Positions 19,357-28,386 of a stretch of 64,000 nucleotides of DNA are shown in pieces (the first letter of the stretch is position 1; each line of letters begins with the position of its first letter). The notes beneath the pieces are model-generated. The model was not told the DNA's origin. It ran no database searches and worked only from the letters and a program-made list of their open reading frames with translations. The translations under genes were made by a program, and so were the position numbers. This DNA comes from Phenylobacterium sp. J367 (GTDB lineage: Bacteria; Pseudomonadota; Alphaproteobacteria; Caulobacterales; Caulobacteraceae), in the NCBI RefSeq assembly GCF_024699985.1, contig NZ_JAJONA010000001.1:620001-684000 (forward strand). The letters are read 5' to 3'.

Positions 19357-20681
19357 AGCAGCCCGGTCAGCGCCGCCACGTCGAGGAAGTAGAGGTAGCG
19401 GTAGTCGCAGGCGATGGAGATCACCAGGAAGCTGGCGGTGAACCCGAGGGCCGCGACCTGCAGGGCGATGACGGGGATGTCCTCCGGCCGGCGGCGGACC
19501 AGCAGGGCCCCGGCGACCATCAGGGCGAGAAGCCCATAGGCCACGTGGGACATGACCGGCGTGTCCAGGAACCAGGTCGTGTAGTTGTAGAGCTGGTCGT
19601 CGCGCGGATCGCGGCGCTCGGCCAGCTTCAGGGCGGCCATCCGCTCCGGCGGGCCGGTGACGCCCACGTGCACCGGCAGGCAGCGGTCGATGATCGGGGT
19701 CGCGAACACCCACTGGAAGTCGGCCAGGCGGACCTGCAGATAGGTCCCCGGATGCTCGCGGATCAGGTCCAGCCACTCGGCGCGGACGGTCTCGTCGGGC
19801 AGCTTCCAGAGCGTGCGGCCCACCACCGGATCGGCGCCCAGCCAGTCGACCCGGTCGGGCGACCAGCGCTGGCCGGCGCGGGCCCGCAGGATGTCGTCGG
19901 CCTTCGGATTGGCCGCGTCGATATGGCTGAGCGGCAGGGTCGGGTCGTGGGCGATGGCGCCGGCCAGGTCGTAGTGCTGGACGATGCGGACACCGCGGGA
20001 GATCGCCTTGTTGTCGCTCTCTCCCGGGATGGCGCTGACCGACAGGGTCTGGGCGATCAGGGCCACCAGGACGAGCCAGCCGCCGGCCCAGCTCGCGGCG
20101 GTGCGCCAGCCCTTGTCGCGGAGCGCCCAGGCGATGACGGCGGCGGCGGGCAGCCAGGCGACGAGGCCGTTCTGGCGCACGAGACTGGCCATGGCGAACA
20201 GCAGGGCCGCGCCGCCGAGCGCGATGAGCGGCCGGCGTCCTTCGGCCCAGGCCCGCGAGGCGCCGATCAGGCAGATGAAGCCGAGCGTCGCGGTGTTGGC
20301 GAAGAAGACGTCCTTCCAGACGATCCCCTGATAGACGAGGACGTTGGGGGTCAGCACCACGGCGATGGCCGCGGCCACCGCGAACCACGAGACACGGCCC
20401 GACATCCGGACCAGCCACATCCAGCCGCCGAACAGCATCAGGCTGGTGGCCACGACATAGAGCGAGGTCCCGGCCAGCAGGGCGTCGAACACGCCCAGCA
20501 CCCAGGCGTGGAACGGCGGGCCCCAGGTGATCCGCTCGTGGAAGCGGCCCTCGTAGAGCGACAGCACCGGGTCGACCGAGAGGTGGCCGGGCAGGTTCAG
20601 GGCCAGCACCAGCAGGTAGCCGGCGACCAGCGCCCAGCGGGTGACGTCGGCGGCTTCGAGGCGGAGCTTCAGGGCGGTCAA
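19305..20681 (-). CDS. Polytopic membrane protein, GT-C-like putative glycosyltransferase
   Basis: About 458 residues with roughly ten hydrophobic segments. The first loop after TM1 holds 'GHLSVDPVLSLYEGRFHERI', the position where GT-C enzymes carry their catalytic acidic residue. A large extracytoplasmic loop ('SDNKAISRGVRIVQHYDLAG' onward) lies between the later segments. It is third in a coupled cassette; its TTG start overlaps the preceding stop as TTGA, and no better start exists. Working after a GT2 and a flippase-like protein, it probably transfers a lipid-linked sugar on the periplasmic side, as serotype-converting Gtr proteins do. This role is inference. Confidence 0.65.
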   Translation of the reverse strand: MTALKLRLEAADVTRWALVAGYLLVLALNLPGHLSVDPVLSLYEGRFHERITWGPPFHAWVLGVFDALLAGTSLYVVATSLMLFGGWMWLVRMSGRVSWFAVAAAIAVVLTPNVLVYQGIVWKDVFFANTATLGFICLIGASRAWAEGRRPLIALGGAALLFAMASLVRQNGLVAWLPAAAVIAWALRDKGWRTAASWAGGWLVLVALIAQTLSVSAIPGESDNKAISRGVRIVQHYDLAGAIAHDPTLPLSHIDAANPKADDILRARAGQRWSPDRVDWLGADPVVGRTLWKLPDETVRAEWLDLIREHPGTYLQVRLADFQWVFATPIIDRCLPVHVGVTGPPERMAALKLAERRDPRDDQLYNYTTWFLDTPVMSHVAYGLLALMVAGALLVRRRPEDIPVIALQVAALGFTASFLVISIACDYRYLYFLDVAALTGLLYLSLDPTGWRRSARSA

Positions 20682-21047
20682 GCGGCGGCTCCCGGACGGC
20701 CGAGGATCAGGTAGAGGCCGGCCAGCATCAGGGCGTAGCCGGCGGCCATGGAGAGCGACGGCTGCTCCTTGAACACCGCCCAGCCGATCAGCGGCACGAG
20801 GCAGGCGCCGACCAGCGAGAAGGCGTAGGCGGTCGACAGCGGCACGCGGGTGAGCACGTAGAACCACAACAGCGCGGTCATGGCGTACCAGGCGAAGGCG
20901 CCCATCAGCGGCCAGTTCTGGAGAATGCGCAGCGCGAAGGGGGCCGGTGAGCCGCTCGTTATAGACCGCGCCCCATTTGAAGAGCGCCTGGCCGAACGGC
21001 ATGGCGAACGCGAAGAAGCTGCAAAGCGCGATGTCCTTGGGCGTCAA
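20678..21047 (-). CDS. Small DMT/EmrE-like membrane protein (putative lipid-linked sugar flippase), frameshifted
   Basis: About 122 residues with four predicted transmembrane segments. It starts TPKDIALCSFFAFAMPFGQA from a TTG that overlaps the upstream stop. It ends 'AAGYALMLAGLYLILG', typical of the small multidrug-resistance/ArnE-ArnF fold. An extra C in a run of five near 20938 breaks the frame; removing it joins 'ERLTGPFALRILQNWPLMGAF'. Being sandwiched between a polyprenyl-phosphate-type GT2 and a GT-C protein suggests it flips an undecaprenyl-linked sugar. That role is by analogy with GtrA/ArnEF. Confidence 0.68.
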
Positions 21048-22060
21048 CGGGCGGCGTCCTCTTCCTGCTCCATCCGGGCGATGGTCCGCAGGTACGGGTG
21101 AATAGGCCGGGTCGGCACGTTCAGCACGTCGAAGTTCATGGCCTGGAGGAGGAACTGCGCGCCCAGGATGATCGGCAGGGCCGCGGCCATGACGACGCCG
21201 GCCGAGGCCGCCTGGCCCGGCGTGCGGTTGGCCAGGTAGTTGGCGGCGTAGCCGACGCCGAACAGCACCCCGAAGAGGCCGAAGACCATCTCCAGGCTGG
21301 CGGCGTGGAAGTCGCGCACGAAGTACTGGCCGATCACCCGCTGAAAGAAGTTCCTGAGGTGCTTGAAGGCGAACGGCCCGACGATGGCGCCGATCCGCAG
21401 GTTCGAAACCTCGTCGGCGTAGCGGGCCGGCATGGGCACGTCGCGGACCACGGCGCGCAGCGTGCCCAGGTGGTAGAGCAGGTCGGTCTCGAAGAAGAAG
21501 CGCTTCGACACCCGCTTCTCCATGACCATGCGCGCGACATTGGCCTCGATGGCCGTGTAGCCGTTGGTCGGGTCGAAGATGTTCCAGTAGCCGGTGGAGA
21601 GCTTGGCCGCGAAGCTGAGCGCGGCGTTGCCGAACACCCGGACCGACGGCATGGCGCGCAGGTGGCTGATCGAGGTGAAGCGGTTGCCCTTGGCGTAGTC
21701 GGCCTCGCCCAGCAGGATCGGCGCGACGAGATGGGCAACGTAGCCGAGGTCCATCTGGTCGTCGCCGTCGACCTTGACCAGCACCTGGCCGCCCCGGCGC
21801 ACCGCCTCGCGATAGCCGGCGAGCGTCGCGCCGCCGACGCCGAGATTCTGCGGCAGGCGCACGACGACCACGCGCGGGTCGGTGTTGTTGGCCTCGATGA
21901 AATCGCCCGACCCCTCCGGGCAGGCGTCGTCGACGCAGACGATGCCCTCGATCCACGGCGGCGCCTTGGCGATCACCTTGAGGATGTGGGCGGTGACCTT
22001 GAAGCAGGGCACCACCAGCCAGACGCCGGCGCCGTCGAGCTTCGGCGGCAGGACCCGCAA
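21044..22060 (-). CDS. GT2 glycosyltransferase, polyprenyl-phosphate sugar synthase-like
   Basis: GT-A fold transferase: 'GVWLVVPCFKVTAHILKVI', 'VCVDDACPEGSGDFI', and the DxD-like 'LVKVDGDDQMDLGYV'. The last about 90 residues contain two hydrophobic segments, so it is membrane-bound like GtrB or dolichyl-phosphate mannose synthase homologues. It probably loads a sugar onto undecaprenyl phosphate. The span given uses a TTG start. An ATG at 22122 in another frame encodes a plausible N-terminus (MTSFDNIAREAPLSADERRG), so a frameshift near 22062 may hide about 20 more residues. It is first gene of the coupled three-gene cassette. Confidence 0.8.
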   Translation of the reverse strand: MRVLPPKLDGAGVWLVVPCFKVTAHILKVIAKAPPWIEGIVCVDDACPEGSGDFIEANNTDPRVVVVRLPQNLGVGGATLAGYREAVRRGGQVLVKVDGDDQMDLGYVAHLVAPILLGEADYAKGNRFTSISHLRAMPSVRVFGNAALSFAAKLSTGYWNIFDPTNGYTAIEANVARMVMEKRVSKRFFFETDLLYHLGTLRAVVRDVPMPARYADEVSNLRIGAIVGPFAFKHLRNFFQRVIGQYFVRDFHAASLEMVFGLFGVLFGVGYAANYLANRTPGQAASAGVVMAAALPIILGAQFLLQAMNFDVLNVPTRPIHPYLRTIARMEQEEDAAR

Positions 22061-22260
22061 AGGCCGCGCCGCTCGTCCGCAGACAGCGGCGCCTCACGCG
22101 CAATGTTGTCGAAGGACGTCATACGAACCGGTCTGGCCCCCTGCCCGGCGGGCTAACACGGAAGCGTGGGGGCTGGCAAAAGGCCGCCGGCGCGGCAAGC
22201 CGCCGTGTTGCGCGCCACCGCCCCGGCTGATACCTCCGCGCCCTCTCGTCGGGAGTGTTG

Positions 22261-23094
22261 ATGGAAACCGCCACCCACATGCTGCGGACCGGACGGCGCG
22301 GGCCGCTGTTCGAGTTCCAGATGGCGATGCGCGACCTGCGCAATTCGGTCGAACGGCTGGGCCTGGCCTGGTCGCTGGCCTGGCACGACATCGTCTCGCG
22401 CTACCGCGGTTCGATCCTGGGCCCCTTCTGGATCACGCTCTCCATGGGCCTCATGGTCCTGGGGATCGGCTTCCTCTATTCGCGCCTGCTGAACATCCCG
22501 CTCGCCGAGCTGATGCCCTACGTGGCGCTGGGCATCGTGTTCTTCGGCGTGATCAACGGGGTGGTGAACGAGGGCTGCGAGACCTTCGTCAACGCCGCGG
22601 GGATTCTCTCCCAGACCAGCCTGCCGATGTTCACCTTCGTCTGGCGCACGGTGCTCAGGAACCTGATCAACCTCGGCCACCACGTGGTCATCGTGGTGGC
22701 GGTGCTCCTCTGGTTCGGGACCTGGCAGCAGGCAGATCCGGCGCTGGCCCTCGTCGGCCTGCTGTTCCTGGTGCTCAACGTCTCCTGGATGAGCATGCTG
22801 GCCGGCATCGCGTCGGCCCGCTTCCGCGACATCCCGCAGATCGTCCAGTCGGTGATGCAGTTCGCCTTCTTCATGACGCCGGTCTTCTGGCAGGCGAGCA
22901 AGTTCGGCGACAAGCACGTCTTCCTGACGGTGAATCCCTTCTTCCACATGCTGGAGGCCGTCCGCGCCCCGTTGCTGGGCGCGCCGGTGGATGCGCTCAG
23001 CTATACGGTGCTGTCGGTGATGGCGCTGGCGGGCTGGGCCGTCACCTTCAGCATCTTCGCGGTGACCCGCCGCCGGATCGTGCACTACCTATGA
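22261..23094 (+). CDS. wzm: ABC-2 polysaccharide export permease (Wzm-like)
   Basis: 277 residues with about six membrane segments and the ABC-2 permease opening 'LAWHDIVSRYRGSILGPFWI', which matches the conserved cytoplasmic entry of O-antigen and capsule exporters. 'VMQFAFFMTPVFWQASKF' and 'NPFFHMLEAVRAPLLG' are typical late motifs. It moves lipid-linked polysaccharide across the inner membrane together with the ATPase encoded next; the two genes overlap as ATGA. A GGAG sequence precedes the ATG closely; an in-frame GTG six bases upstream is an alternative start. Confidence 0.9.
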   Translation: METATHMLRTGRRGPLFEFQMAMRDLRNSVERLGLAWSLAWHDIVSRYRGSILGPFWITLSMGLMVLGIGFLYSRLLNIPLAELMPYVALGIVFFGVINGVVNEGCETFVNAAGILSQTSLPMFTFVWRTVLRNLINLGHHVVIVVAVLLWFGTWQQADPALALVGLLFLVLNVSWMSMLAGIASARFRDIPQIVQSVMQFAFFMTPVFWQASKFGDKHVFLTVNPFFHMLEAVRAPLLGAPVDALSYTVLSVMALAGWAVTFSIFAVTRRRIVHYL

Positions 23095-23841
23095 AGCCGC
23101 CCCCCGTCTCCGTCTCCCTGCCGGGACCTCACCATCCGCTTCCCCGTCTACGGGGTGGACGCCAAGTCGCTGAAGAAGCACCTGGCGAACATCACGGTCG
23201 GCGGACGGCTGGGCGAGCACCACGGCTCCACCGACGTGACCGCCCTGCAGGGCCTGAACCTCGAGCTGAAGGCCGGCGACCGGCTGGGCCTGATCGGCCA
23301 CAACGGCTCGGGCAAGACCACCCTGCTGCGCGCGCTCTCCGGCGCCTATGAGCCGGACGAGGGCCAGGTGGAGGTGCGCGGCCGCATCGCCGCCCTGCTC
23401 GACCTCGGCCTCGGCATCGACTCCACCGCCACCGGCTATGACAACATCCGCCTGCGCGGCCGGATCTCCGGCATGTCCTCCAAGGAGATCGACGAGCGCA
23501 TGGACGAGATCGCCGAGTTCACGGGCCTGGGGCCGTTCCTGGCCATGCCGGTGAAGACCTATTCGGCCGGCATGCAGGCGCGCATGGCCTTCGCGGCGGC
23601 CACCGCCGTCGAATGCGACGTGCTGCTGATGGACGAGTGGATCGCGGTCGGCGACGCCGACTTCCAGAAGCTCGCCCACAAGCGGCTCCTGAAGCTCGTG
23701 GAGCACGCCGGCATCCTGGTGCTGGCCAGCCACGACACCGAGCTGCTGCGCCGCTACTGCAACAAGGTCATGCGGCTGGAGGGCGGCGTCGCCTCGCCGG
23801 TCACCGACATCCGCAAGATGGACGAGCTGCTCGCCGCCTAG
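23091..23841 (+). CDS. wzt: ABC polysaccharide export ATPase (Wzt/KpsT-like), N-terminal frameshift
   Basis: About 250 residues. Walker A is 'GLIGHNGSGKTTLLR', the signature 'KTYSAGMQARMAFA' is of the polysaccharide-exporter type, Walker B is 'CDVLLMDEWIAVGD', and the switch His is in 'VLASHDTELL'. The protein stops soon after the nucleotide-binding domain, so it lacks the C-terminal glycan-recognition domain of O-antigen Wzt proteins and resembles capsule-type KpsT. A frameshift near 23120 separates the first ten codons from 'RDLTIRFPVYGVDAKSLKKH'. The stop overlaps the convergent gene within CTAG. Confidence 0.88.
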
Positions 23842-25049
23842 GCAGCTGCGCGGAGCCTCGCCAGCCCGCGGTAGATCTGGCTGTAGAAGAAGGCCTCCTC
23901 CTCGCTGCGGAGCGGCAGCGGGAGCGCCTTTCGCCAGTTGGCGACGGTCTTCGGCTTGCTCGCCGCGAAGGTGATCGCCTCGGCCCAGGCCTCGACGCTG
24001 GTCGCCTTCACGGTCCGACCGCAGCGGTGCTTCGCCACCACGGCGGCGACGTTGCCGATGTCCGACACAAGCGCCGGCAGACCGGCGGCGAAGCCCTCGT
24101 GCAGCGACAGCGAGAAGGCCTCGGGCACCTGGCTCGGCACGCAGAGGATGTCGAAGCCGGCGAGGACGTCCGGCACGTCGTCGGCCTTCACCGGGCCTTC
24201 CAGCGAGATGGAAGGGCCGAGACCGCGCAGGCGGGCGGCGAGCGCGTCGTCGTAGCAGGGGCCGACGATGCGCAGGACGGCGCCCTCGGGGGCCGCGCGG
24301 GCGAAGCCCTCGGCCAGCACGCCGGCGCCCTTGGCCTCCGAGACGGTTCCGAGATAGCCGAAGGTCAGCGGGCGGTCCGCCGGCCGCTTCTTCGGCGGGC
24401 CGAAGCGCAGCAGGTCGACGCCGTTGCCGACCACCAGGACCTTCAGGCCCGGGACCTGGTCGCGGATCCGCCCGGCGACATACTCCGAGACCGCGACGAC
24501 CGCCGAGGCCTGGCGCAGCAGGCCTGTAAGGCGCTCGTAGCGGGCGGCATAGGCTTCCGGCGCCGCCTCCGGGATGGTGCAGAAGGCGGCGCAGGCGGCG
24601 CCGCCCTCAGGCCCGGCGCAGAGGTCGCCGTTCACGCGGATCAGGTTGATCCGGTGGCAGATCGAGAAGAAGTCGGTGAGCGTCACCGCGTAGGGGATGC
24701 GCCGCTCGGCGAGCACCTCGACGGCCTCGACGAGGCGGAAGGCGTGCATCACATGGACGGCGTCGAACGGTGGGCGGCTGTCGAGGTAGCGCTCGACGCG
24801 CCGCTTCAGGGCCGCCTCCTCGCCGTAGCCGAGCTGGAGCAGGGCGTCGCCCACCGCCTGGCCGATCACGTGAACGGGCACGCCGTCGACGGTGTAGGCC
24901 GGGACCTTCGGCGCCTCGCCGACGGTGACGGTGAGGACCTCGGCATAGGCGCCGTCGCGCTGGGCCGCCTTGGCGTGGTTCAGGGTGACCTGCTCGGTGC
25001 CCCCCGAGAACTCCGGGAAGAACTGGTGGACGACATAGAGGATCCGCAT
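23838..25049 (-). CDS. Glycosyltransferase family 4
   Basis: 403 residues, intact. The N-terminal acceptor half opens 'MRILYVVHQFFPEFSGGTEQ', the classic GT4 glycine-rich loop. The donor half has 'LTFGYLGTVSEAKGAGVLAE' and the E-x7-E region 'EAFSLSLHEGFAAGLPALV'. A Cys-rich insert ('DLCAGPEGGAACAAFCTI') lies between the halves, as in several GT4 enzymes of polysaccharide loci. The ATG overlaps the upstream GT2 stop by one base (TGATG), so the two are co-translated. Linkage specificity is unknown. Confidence 0.87.
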   Translation of the reverse strand: MRILYVVHQFFPEFSGGTEQVTLNHAKAAQRDGAYAEVLTVTVGEAPKVPAYTVDGVPVHVIGQAVGDALLQLGYGEEAALKRRVERYLDSRPPFDAVHVMHAFRLVEAVEVLAERRIPYAVTLTDFFSICHRINLIRVNGDLCAGPEGGAACAAFCTIPEAAPEAYAARYERLTGLLRQASAVVAVSEYVAGRIRDQVPGLKVLVVGNGVDLLRFGPPKKRPADRPLTFGYLGTVSEAKGAGVLAEGFARAAPEGAVLRIVGPCYDDALAARLRGLGPSISLEGPVKADDVPDVLAGFDILCVPSQVPEAFSLSLHEGFAAGLPALVSDIGNVAAVVAKHRCGRTVKATSVEAWAEAITFAASKPKTVANWRKALPLPLRSEEEAFFYSQIYRGLARLRAAA

Positions 25050-26627
25050 CAGACGCCCGCCAGCATCATGTCGTAGAGGGCCTTCATCCGTTCGGGCCGC
25101 CGCGCGTCGGACTGGCCGGCGTAGGCGTAGGCGAGAAGGGCCCCCATGGTGGAGGCGAGCGTCTTCTCCACCGCGTGGCGCATCTCGACGGCCAGGTGAT
25201 CGTCGATCGGGCCATAGACCCGGCCGGCGAAGGCGGCCAGGCCCTCCAGCCGGTCGGCGAACATGTTCCGCATCAGCTCGGCGTCCCAGCGCGAGGCATG
25301 GGTGTCGGCGGGAATCGCCTCGGCGAGCCAGGGGCCGAGCGGCTCGAAGCCGAAGTGGATCGGCTGGGCCGGCGCGTCGTCGACGGCGAGGCGCCGCGCG
25401 CGGCGGGCGAACTCGGCGATGGTCTCGCCGGCCGGCGCGCCCGTCGGCGGGGTCCAGGCCTGGAACAGTGCGTGCAGGGCCGAGGCGCCGCCGACGATGC
25501 CGCGGACCGATTCCACCACCGGCATGCTGAAGTCCGGGAAGACGTCGAGCAGGAAGAGCACGTCCACGAAGGTCCGCTTCAGGTGGTAGCGGGCCGGGCG
25601 GTTGTGGGAGTGGATGATCTTCGCCGAGGAGACCATGGCCAGGCGGTGACCCTCGCGGATCATGCGCACGCCCAGGATCAGATCCTCGGCGTAGCGCCCC
25701 TCGTAGCGGTAGGACTGGAAGGTCTCGGCCGGGATCAGGCAGGCGACGTCGCTGAGCTGGCCCTGGGAGCGCAGGGACATGTGGTCCCGCTCCACCATCC
25801 GCCCAAGGCGGTCGTTGTGGCGGCAGCCGAGGAACGAATAGTGGGTGTCGACGCCGGCGTTGTAGAGCAGCTCGCTGTCGCGCCTCGGGAACTCGGTGGC
25901 CGAAAGGGCCGAGACCCGCTCGTCCTCGCTGGCCGGCCGCAGCAGCGGGCGGGCGAGCGTGTAGAGCCAGGTATCGCTGGCCGGATAGGCGTCCTGCACG
26001 GTGAACAGGTAGAGGTCGCCCGAGGCCGCATCGGCGCCGAGGTTGCGCGCGTGGCTGTGCGAGAACTCGCTGTTGGGGATCCGCACGACCGTGCAGCCGT
26101 GCTTTTCGGCGAGCGTGTCGGTGCCGTCGGACGAGCCGGAATCGACCACCACCACCTCGACGCCCTTCAGCCCCTTCTGGGCCTTCAGCTTGCGGAGCAG
26201 CCAGTAGAACTCCGACCCGGCGTTGTAGGTCGGGATGATCACCGAGACGACGGCGTCGAGCGGCTCCAGCGCCTCGCCGGTGAGCTCGGGGGAGCCAGGC
26301 GAGGTCGCCCTCGATGGGGAAGCTCAGCGCCGGCAGCGCGGGCAGCGGACCGGCGGGCGCCACGAACGGGACCGGCGCGGGCGCTGGGAGGGACGCGCCG
26401 GCGGGCGCCGGGCGGGCGATCCACACGGCCCCTGTCGCGGGCGTCGGCGCCTTGCGCAGGCCCAGGCGGCGGAGGACGCCGCCCAGGCTCAGCTCGCCCC
26501 GCAGCAGCATCATGACGCCGCGCAGCGGGCGCGTCAGCCGCCAGGAGGTGGAGCGCAGGACCGCGTCCAGGCGAATCGCCTGCTCGCGGCGGACGTCCTG
26601 CAGGATGGCGATCTCGTTGCGGAGCAC
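25049..26627 (-). CDS. GT2 glycosyltransferase with N-terminal coiled coil, frameshifted
   Basis: The N-terminal segment has a coiled coil and the motif 'STSWRLTRPLRGVMMLLR', common in exopolysaccharide GT2 proteins. After an Ala/Pro linker comes the GT-A domain: 'VIIPTYNAGSEFYWLLRKL', 'VVVVDSGSSDGTDTLAEKHG', and an acidic site near 'LYLFTVQDAYPASD'. A C-terminal region of about 160 residues is unassigned. A frameshift near 26290 splits linker from catalytic domain. The given start is a GTG; an ATG at 26750 in the same frame opens 'MLAATPEKPPA' but meets a TGA, so a second error may truncate about 40 residues. Confidence 0.78.
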
Positions 26628-26750
26628 GGCGATCTGGCGCTCGGCGGTCTCGAGCCTGCGCCGCAGGATCTCCGCCTCGCTGGGGGGACGGGCGCGCGGG
26701 GCGCCGTTCGGCCCTCACGCGGGGGGCTTCTCCGGGGTGGCGGCGAGCAT

Positions 26751-27111
26751 GGGGCCGCTTACCAGACCTCTCGCCGGGCGCAAAGGCGGCGGGCCGACGG
26801 ACGCGGCGCCAAGGCGCCGCCCAACCTCCCCGGGGAAGCGAACCGGCGGCCATTTCGCGAGAAGCTTGACAATAGAATGGCAGCGCTTGTTCGCCGCTTT
26901 TGCTTCCCGCCGTCCGCATTCGGTCCGCCGACAGCCTATAAATACTGGGAAATCGCCGTTCGCTCTACAGCCAAGGTTCGATTACATCTTTCAACTGACT
27001 GACCGTCTGCGCTATTCTGCCGCAGGGGCGAATTGGTCGCGCCTGTGGATCGATCAGTCGGCTTGGGCCATCAATTGGCCAGGGGGCGGTTCGCAGAGTG
27101 GAGGCGGGCTG
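26751..27111. other. 361-bp intergenic region, locally AT-rich
   Basis: No gene is visible on either strand. The centre (about 26860-27020) is much richer in A+T than its surroundings and includes 'cttgacaatagaatgg', 'cctataaatactggg' and 'ctattctgcc'. These could hold promoters for the response regulator and for the divergent glycosyltransferase operon. No promoter can be assigned confidently by eye. Confidence 0.5.
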
Positions 27112-27537
27112 GTGCTTGTTCTCGTCGTCGAAGACGAACCCATGATCGCAGCGTCCATCGAGTGGGAGCTCGTGGACGCCGGCTACGAGGTGCTGGGCCC
27201 GGCGGGCAGCGTCGCGGAAGCCGAGGCGCTGACGGCCAGGGCGCGGCCCGACCTGGCGCTGGTGGACATCAACCTCGCCGGCCACGACGAGGGGATCGGA
27301 CTGGCCCGCGCCCTGAAGTCCCGGTTCGGCCTGCCCGTGATCTTCGTCACCGGCCAGCATGCCCAGGCCCGGCAGGCGTGCGACGCCGCGCTCGGGGTGC
27401 TCACCAAGCCCTTCAGCTTCAGATCCCTCGTCGCGACCGTGCCGTGCGCCATGGCGCTGGCCGCCGGCCGCAGACCCGCCCGCCTGCCGCGCGGTCTCGA
27501 GGTGTTCGAGGTCTGGCCGGTGGCCAAGGCCAGCTAG
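27112..27537 (+). CDS. Single-domain response regulator
   Basis: 141 residues forming one CheY-like receiver. The acidic pair is Glu7-Asp8 in 'VLVVEDEPM', the phosphoacceptor is Asp52 in 'LALVDINLAGHDEG', and the conserved Thr and Lys lie in 'VIFVTGQH' and 'VLTKPFSFRSL'. There is no output domain, so it should act by protein contact or in a phosphorelay. The GTG start is preceded by GGAGG at 27100-27104. No kinase is adjacent. The 3' end overlaps a convergent small gene within CTAG. Confidence 0.87.
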   Translation: MLVLVVEDEPMIAASIEWELVDAGYEVLGPAGSVAEAEALTARARPDLALVDINLAGHDEGIGLARALKSRFGLPVIFVTGQHAQARQACDAALGVLTKPFSFRSLVATVPCAMALAAGRRPARLPRGLEVFEVWPVAKAS

Positions 27538-27734
27538 TCCTCCTTCCGGAAGCTCCGCCGCTCCGGCTTCACCACCACGCGGGAATCGCCGCCGCTGGCG
27601 CGCAGGATCTTCGACGCCTCGGCCGCCAGACGCTGGGCGTCCTGCTCGGTCTCGGCGAGCGCCAGGAGCTCGCGGCCGGAGCTCACGCCCCACCGGTCGC
27701 CGGCGGGGGCCACCACAAGGTCGTTGCGGTTCAC
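27534..27734 (-). CDS. Small DUF2188-like protein
   Basis: 66 residues. 'DRWGVSSGRELLALAETEQD' followed by 'ILRASGGDSRVVVKPERRSFRKED' resembles the short DUF2188 fold, in which a Trp-Val strand is followed by a helix and a Ser/Arg-rich strand. The GTG start overlaps the stop of the preceding small gene (GTGA), so the two are coupled. Function is unknown and the family match is by eye. Confidence 0.55.
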   Translation of the reverse strand: MNRNDLVVAPAGDRWGVSSGRELLALAETEQDAQRLAAEASKILRASGGDSRVVVKPERRSFRKED

Positions 27735-27883
27735 CGGCCGGCCTCGGCCCGCGCCAGCGCCGTACGGGCCGCCTTGAAGTTCCAGGACGCCACGAGCGGC
27801 ACGTAAAGCCGCGACCCGCTGGGCAGGGTGTAGACCTCCACCCGCGTTCCGTCGGGCGTCTGCTTCACCTTGACGGCGCGCAT
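27731..27883 (-). CDS. Small hypothetical protein
   Basis: 50 residues (MRAVKVKQTPDGTRVEVYTL ... FKAARTALARAEAGR), not recognised. It looks like a beta-hairpin followed by one helix and has no membrane segment. The ATG was preferred over an in-frame start at 28024, which would run into the leader of the P-II gene. Coupling to the DUF2188-like gene supports it being real. Confidence 0.5.
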   Translation of the reverse strand: MRAVKVKQTPDGTRVEVYTLPSGSRLYVPLVASWNFKAARTALARAEAGR

Positions 27884-28035
27884 TCTTGGCGACACGGGAC
27901 ACCTCCGGCACGCCTGCCGCCGGTATGGCGGCAGGGACCGCTCACAACCCGGGCAGATCGAGCCCGGTTCCAGCGGGACCACTAGGCGCGGGCCCGCGAA
28001 AGCCTTAGCTTCCAGGGCTCGCAAGACCGGAGTCC

Positions 28036-28386
28036 ATGCGCATGAAGATGATCATCGCGATCATCAAGCCGAGCCGTCTCGATGCGGTTCTCGAGGCCGT
28101 CACCGAGGCGGGCGCCTCGGGCCTGACTGTGACCGAGGTGCGCGGCTACGGCCGCCAGCGCGGCAAGACCGAGGTCTACCGGGGCGCGGAGTACGAAGTG
28201 AAGCTGCTCCCCAAGGTGAAGCTGGAGATCGCCGTGCCGACCGACATCGCCGACAAGGTGGTGGAGGCCGTCGCGACGACCGCCAACACCGGCAAGATCG
28301 GCGACGGCAAGGTGTTCGTCCTCGACTTGGAACAGGCCCTGCGCATCCGCACCGGCGACCGCGACGCCGCCGCCATCGCGGGCTAG
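28036..28386 (+). CDS. P-II family nitrogen regulatory protein
   Basis: 116-residue trimeric signalling protein that reads 2-oxoglutarate and ATP/ADP and controls nitrogen targets. Seen: 'MIIAIIKPSRLDAVLEAV', the T-loop 'GYGRQRGKTEVYRGAEYEVK' with the Tyr that is uridylylated in homologues, and 'GKIGDGKVFVLDLEQALRIRTG', the B/C-loop signature. GGAG precedes the ATG by about five bases. It is not next to glnA or amtB, so whether it is GlnB or GlnK cannot be told. The stop overlaps metW within CTAG. Confidence 0.92.
   Translation: MRMKMIIAIIKPSRLDAVLEAVTEAGASGLTVTEVRGYGRQRGKTEVYRGAEYEVKLLPKVKLEIAVPTDIADKVVEAVATTANTGKIGDGKVFVLDLEQALRIRTGDRDAAAIAG

Noticed and set aside
17643..20714. A 1023-codon open frame on the plus strand
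   Set aside because: It runs through a verified GT4 gene in another frame and then antisense to the GT-C-like gene; its Arg/Gly/Pro-rich composition is typical of a high-GC shadow.
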